The notes beneath the pieces were generated by a model, which did not search any database, was not told where the DNA came from, and saw only the letters and a list, made by a program, of their open reading frames with translations. A stretch of 64,000 nt of DNA. It comes from Pseudoroseomonas ludipueritiae (GTDB lineage: Bacteria; Pseudomonadota; Alphaproteobacteria; Acetobacterales; Acetobacteraceae). The stretch is taken from NCBI RefSeq assembly GCF_014490445.1, contig NZ_JACTUZ010000006.1, positions 1 through 64,000 of the forward strand, in the 5' to 3' direction. Positions 63,759 to 64,000 of the stretch are shown here, piece by piece; position 1 is the stretch's first letter; every line of letters starts with the position of its first letter. Position numbers and translations under genes: made by a program.

Positions 63759-64000
63759 ATGCTGGCCTTGGCTATCTTTGTCTTCACCCTCATCCTGGTC
63801 ATTTGGCAGCCACGGGGCCTTGGTATTGGCTGGTCCGCCATGGGCGGCGCCGTGCTCGCCTTAGCGACCGGCGTCATCGGCTGGGCCGACGTGCCGGTGG
63901 TCTGGGACATCGTCTGGGACGCCACCTTCACCTTCGTGGCGCTGATCATCATCTCGCTGCTGCTGGACGAGGCTGGGTTCTTCCAGTGGGCCGCGCTGCA
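63759..64000 (+). CDS. arsB: ArsB-like arsenite efflux pump, cut by window end
   Basis: The first 80 residues of a membrane transporter: [20 protein letters not shown], then [20 protein letters not shown] and [21 protein letters not shown], which match the N-terminal segments of ArsB (ion-transporter superfamily), not Acr3. It exports As(III). The gene continues beyond 64000. It follows the hairpin by 33 bases. Confidence 0.85.
   Translation, partial: MLALAIFVFTLILVIWQPRGLGIGWSAMGGAVLALATGVIGWADVPVVWDIVWDATFTFVALIIISLLLDEAGFFQWAAL

Overview
The window is GC-rich DNA from an alphaproteobacterium. Protein style (GC-rich codons, PQQ-type sorbosone dehydrogenase, YiaV/YiaW-like pair, many Ala/Arg-rich secreted proteins) points to the Acetobacteraceae (Roseomonas-like), by inference only. 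A ParA/ribbon-helix-helix partition pair with AT-rich palindromes near the left end, plus decayed transposase and recombinase genes, suggests a plasmid or chromid carrying a metal-resistance island. No replication initiator and no rRNA, tRNA or CRISPR array was seen.

Layout. 0-4.4 kb: partition genes, small unknown genes and an HU protein. 4.4-13 kb: poorly conserved accessory DNA with small lipoproteins and secreted proteins and many broken genes (sorbosone dehydrogenase with an amber codon, frameshifted serine recombinase, truncated hlyD-like gene, decayed IS5-type transposase). 13-24 kb: a two-component system and a CzcCBA-type HME-RND efflux operon, then a periplasmic protein and a CDF exporter. 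24-25.6 kb: a HicA-like/HTH-Panacea toxin-antitoxin-like pair on the minus strand. 25.8-31.4 kb: a Zn/Cd/Pb-type P1B ATPase, an Nramp (MntH) transporter, a MerR regulator and a divergent histidine-rich protein made of three 28-residue repeats. 31.4-34.9 kb: a DsbA/DsbB/PCuAC/SCO/LspA operon behind a MerR-type promoter, next to a MerR gene broken by a stop codon.

35-54.2 kb is a large copper block, mostly on the minus strand: DUF305 proteins, an RTX-repeat protein, a Csp-type copper storage protein, CopC/CopD, two more two-component systems, a Cu+ P1B ATPase with divergent CopZ, Met-rich and DUF411 proteins, pseudoazurin, CopB, a multicopper oxidase CopA and a Met-rich cupredoxin. 54.3-64 kb is an arsenic block: a broken rcnA-like gene, then PstS, an ArsR-ArsC fusion, GAPDH and ArsJ (arsenate export as 1-arseno-3-phosphoglycerate), arsenite oxidase AioBA, and a second ArsR, a glutaredoxin-type ArsC and an ArsB-like pump cut by the window edge.

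Together the genes would move Zn/Cd/Pb/Co out of the cell, bind, oxidise and export copper, and detoxify arsenic by both oxidation and efflux. At least four MerR-type promoters tie the metal units together, and three of them share the same dyad sequence. The least explained items are the His-repeat protein with its MerR regulator, the HTH-Panacea fusion with its HicA-like partner, the Gly/Ala/Pro-rich insertion in AioA, and two paralogous secreted proteins with a shared GEN/VGGG pattern.
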